From Jacaranda mimosifolia (taxonomy: Eukaryota > Streptophyta > Magnoliopsida > Lamiales > Bignoniaceae), in assembly GCA_018894105.1 (NCBI GenBank), contig CM032117.1, positions 39,474,501 through 39,538,500 on the forward strand: a stretch of DNA of 64,000 bases. The letters are read 5' to 3'. Below the pieces are notes generated by a model that was not told where the DNA came from, searched no databases, and saw only the letters and a list, made by a program, of their open reading frames with translations. Made by a program: the position numbers and the translations under genes. Shown here in pieces: positions 62,805 to 64,000 of this stretch (position 1 is the first letter of the stretch; every line of letters starts with the position of its first letter).

Positions 62805-63022
62805 CTAATTTAGCATGATCCTGCAGAAAACTGATGATTTAAAAGTAACATGACAACGATGGCCTGTTTTACAGAAGAAAATCCCCTTTGGTTCTTTGGA
62901 AACTAAATCTCCCGGCAAAGATGCCTCCAATGATGAATGCAAACTGTGTTTCCACTGTAGGAAGAATTGCTTGTAAAGTATTTCCATCTCAGAGTCAACT
63001 ATCTTACCATAATAGCAACAAC
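62805..63022 (-). CDS. Possible terminal exon of an unidentified gene
   Basis: A CTGCAG-type acceptor (63023-63028) opens a frame of about 70 residues with a TAG stop at 62805-62807, including KIVDSEMEILYKQFFLQW and GIFFCKTGHRCHVTFKSS. I do not recognise the family. In another phase the exon would end after VVAIMVR, leaving the rest as 3' UTR. Upstream exons would lie beyond or near the right edge. Confidence 0.25.
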
Positions 63023-63028
63023 CTGCAG

Positions 63029-64000
63029 CATAAGAAACACTATTAGAAATCAGTTAAACAAAAGGATGCACTGACATGATGGTTCTGTTTCTCTGTTTCT
63101 CAGTTTCTCAAAATTCAAAAGGGAAATGAGACAGACTCTTAGTTCATAGTGATATGCGAAAGAGCATTTTTAGAGGCAATTTATTTCACAGGGTACAAGT
63201 CTTGAGACAAAAATCAAATAGTCCTAAAACTATAATCCAACTGCATGCTGATTATAGTGACCTTAATATGACGACAGTATGAATTCTAACCCACATTGTT
63301 TTTGTCCCTTCCCTCATTCTTTCTAAATACACGGAGAGTGCAGTAAACCCAAAAGGAGAAAGAAGTTATCAAACAAATTTCGACATGTAATCATCTGGGT
63401 TTCATGCCCTTCAGCATTCATAGGCAAAATCATGGTACTATTGAGCAGAACTATGTTAGCTATTACCATCACCTTCCCCTTCAAAAAGTTTATACGTTGA
63501 GGCAAAAAGAAAAGGGTTAAACAGAGAAAATTCGCATTTTATGTTCTCTACACATGTGCTGTATATTAAGAGGAAAAACTCTATACTTAGATTCATTGAA
63601 ACATTAAAAGCACAGACAAGCTAATTCCACTGCCCTATGTTCCCTTGACATAATAGACTCTCCTACTGGTACACCAATTCCCCAAGATTCAGTGACTCCA
63701 TAAGTAATATGGATCTGTTGATATCTCATTTGGCTCTGGAGTCTCAGAAATCAATAAGGTGAATATTATAGTTCAAACAGGTTGTGATTATTGGGAAAAT
63801 GGATTTTTTCCTTTCAAGATAAATTTTAATGATTAAATACAATGATTTCAAATTTTAATACACCAAAACTGAAAGATTAAAATTCAGAATTCTTCAAGAA
63901 CTCAATTCCTTATTAGTCTTTGGTCTAAAGCCAAAAATGTCATCGACTTGAGGAGTTCATAAGACCGAGAAGATAAAGCTGTGTTCTCCTACATTTTCCC
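63029..64000. other. Right-edge region, nothing assigned
   Basis: Moderately AT-rich sequence without a frame I can support on either strand. It may be an intron or upstream part of the gene suggested at 62805-63022. Confidence 0.35.

Overview
This is nuclear DNA from a flowering plant. The genes are split by GT-AG introns, the intergenic DNA is very AT-rich, and plant-type transposons are abundant. The gene families (DCL2, a PLS-class PPR protein, plastid release factor 2, mitochondrial acyl carrier protein, TIO/FUSED kinase) and a Tat-lineage retrotransposon fit a dicot; the species cannot be told from the window alone.

Layout. Positions 1-11276 are dominated by a decayed Ty3/Gypsy retrotransposon of the Tat type read on the minus strand. 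Its 5' LTR is at about 10415-11276, followed leftwards by gag, protease, RT, two RNase H domains and integrase, then a 3' non-coding stretch of short tandem repeats. To the left of that lies a broken plant-mobile-domain (PMD) reading frame on the opposite strand. Positions 11370-13660 hold three hAT-like non-autonomous elements with 8-bp target duplications, one nested in another. Positions 13669-16900 are AT-rich non-coding DNA with a 204-bp tandem duplication.

Five complete conserved multi- or single-exon genes plus one large kinase gene follow: DCL2 (17785-26132, +, 21 coding exons, 1413 aa); an E-type PPR gene (27504-29222, -, one exon); a ~5.2-kb decayed Mutator-like element built mostly of tandem arrays (about 29759-34937); plastid release factor 2 (35428-39234, +, 7 exons, 472 aa); a membrane-anchored short-chain dehydrogenase (40078-45378, -, 12 exons, 327 aa); mitochondrial acyl carrier protein (46497-48026, +, 2 exons, 129 aa); and TIO/FUSED kinase (49540-61039, -, 22 coding exons, 1350 aa). 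The right end has a possible unidentified terminal exon on the minus strand. I joined exons by hand; every joint keeps the reading frame.

The genes are ordinary housekeeping or defence genes with no operon-like relation to one another. The most interesting structure is in the mobile DNA: an antisense PMD frame apparently carried by the Tat element, a MULE relic made of four tandem arrays (87, 44, 104 and 122 bp) sharing an AGTACAA-type motif, and a dead duplicate of a TIO kinase exon interrupted by a MITE. Regulatory candidates are a perfect 17-bp inverted repeat in the DCL2 3' region, inverted site II (TGGGCC) elements upstream of the mitochondrial ACP gene, and an MSA-like AACGG pair upstream of TIO.
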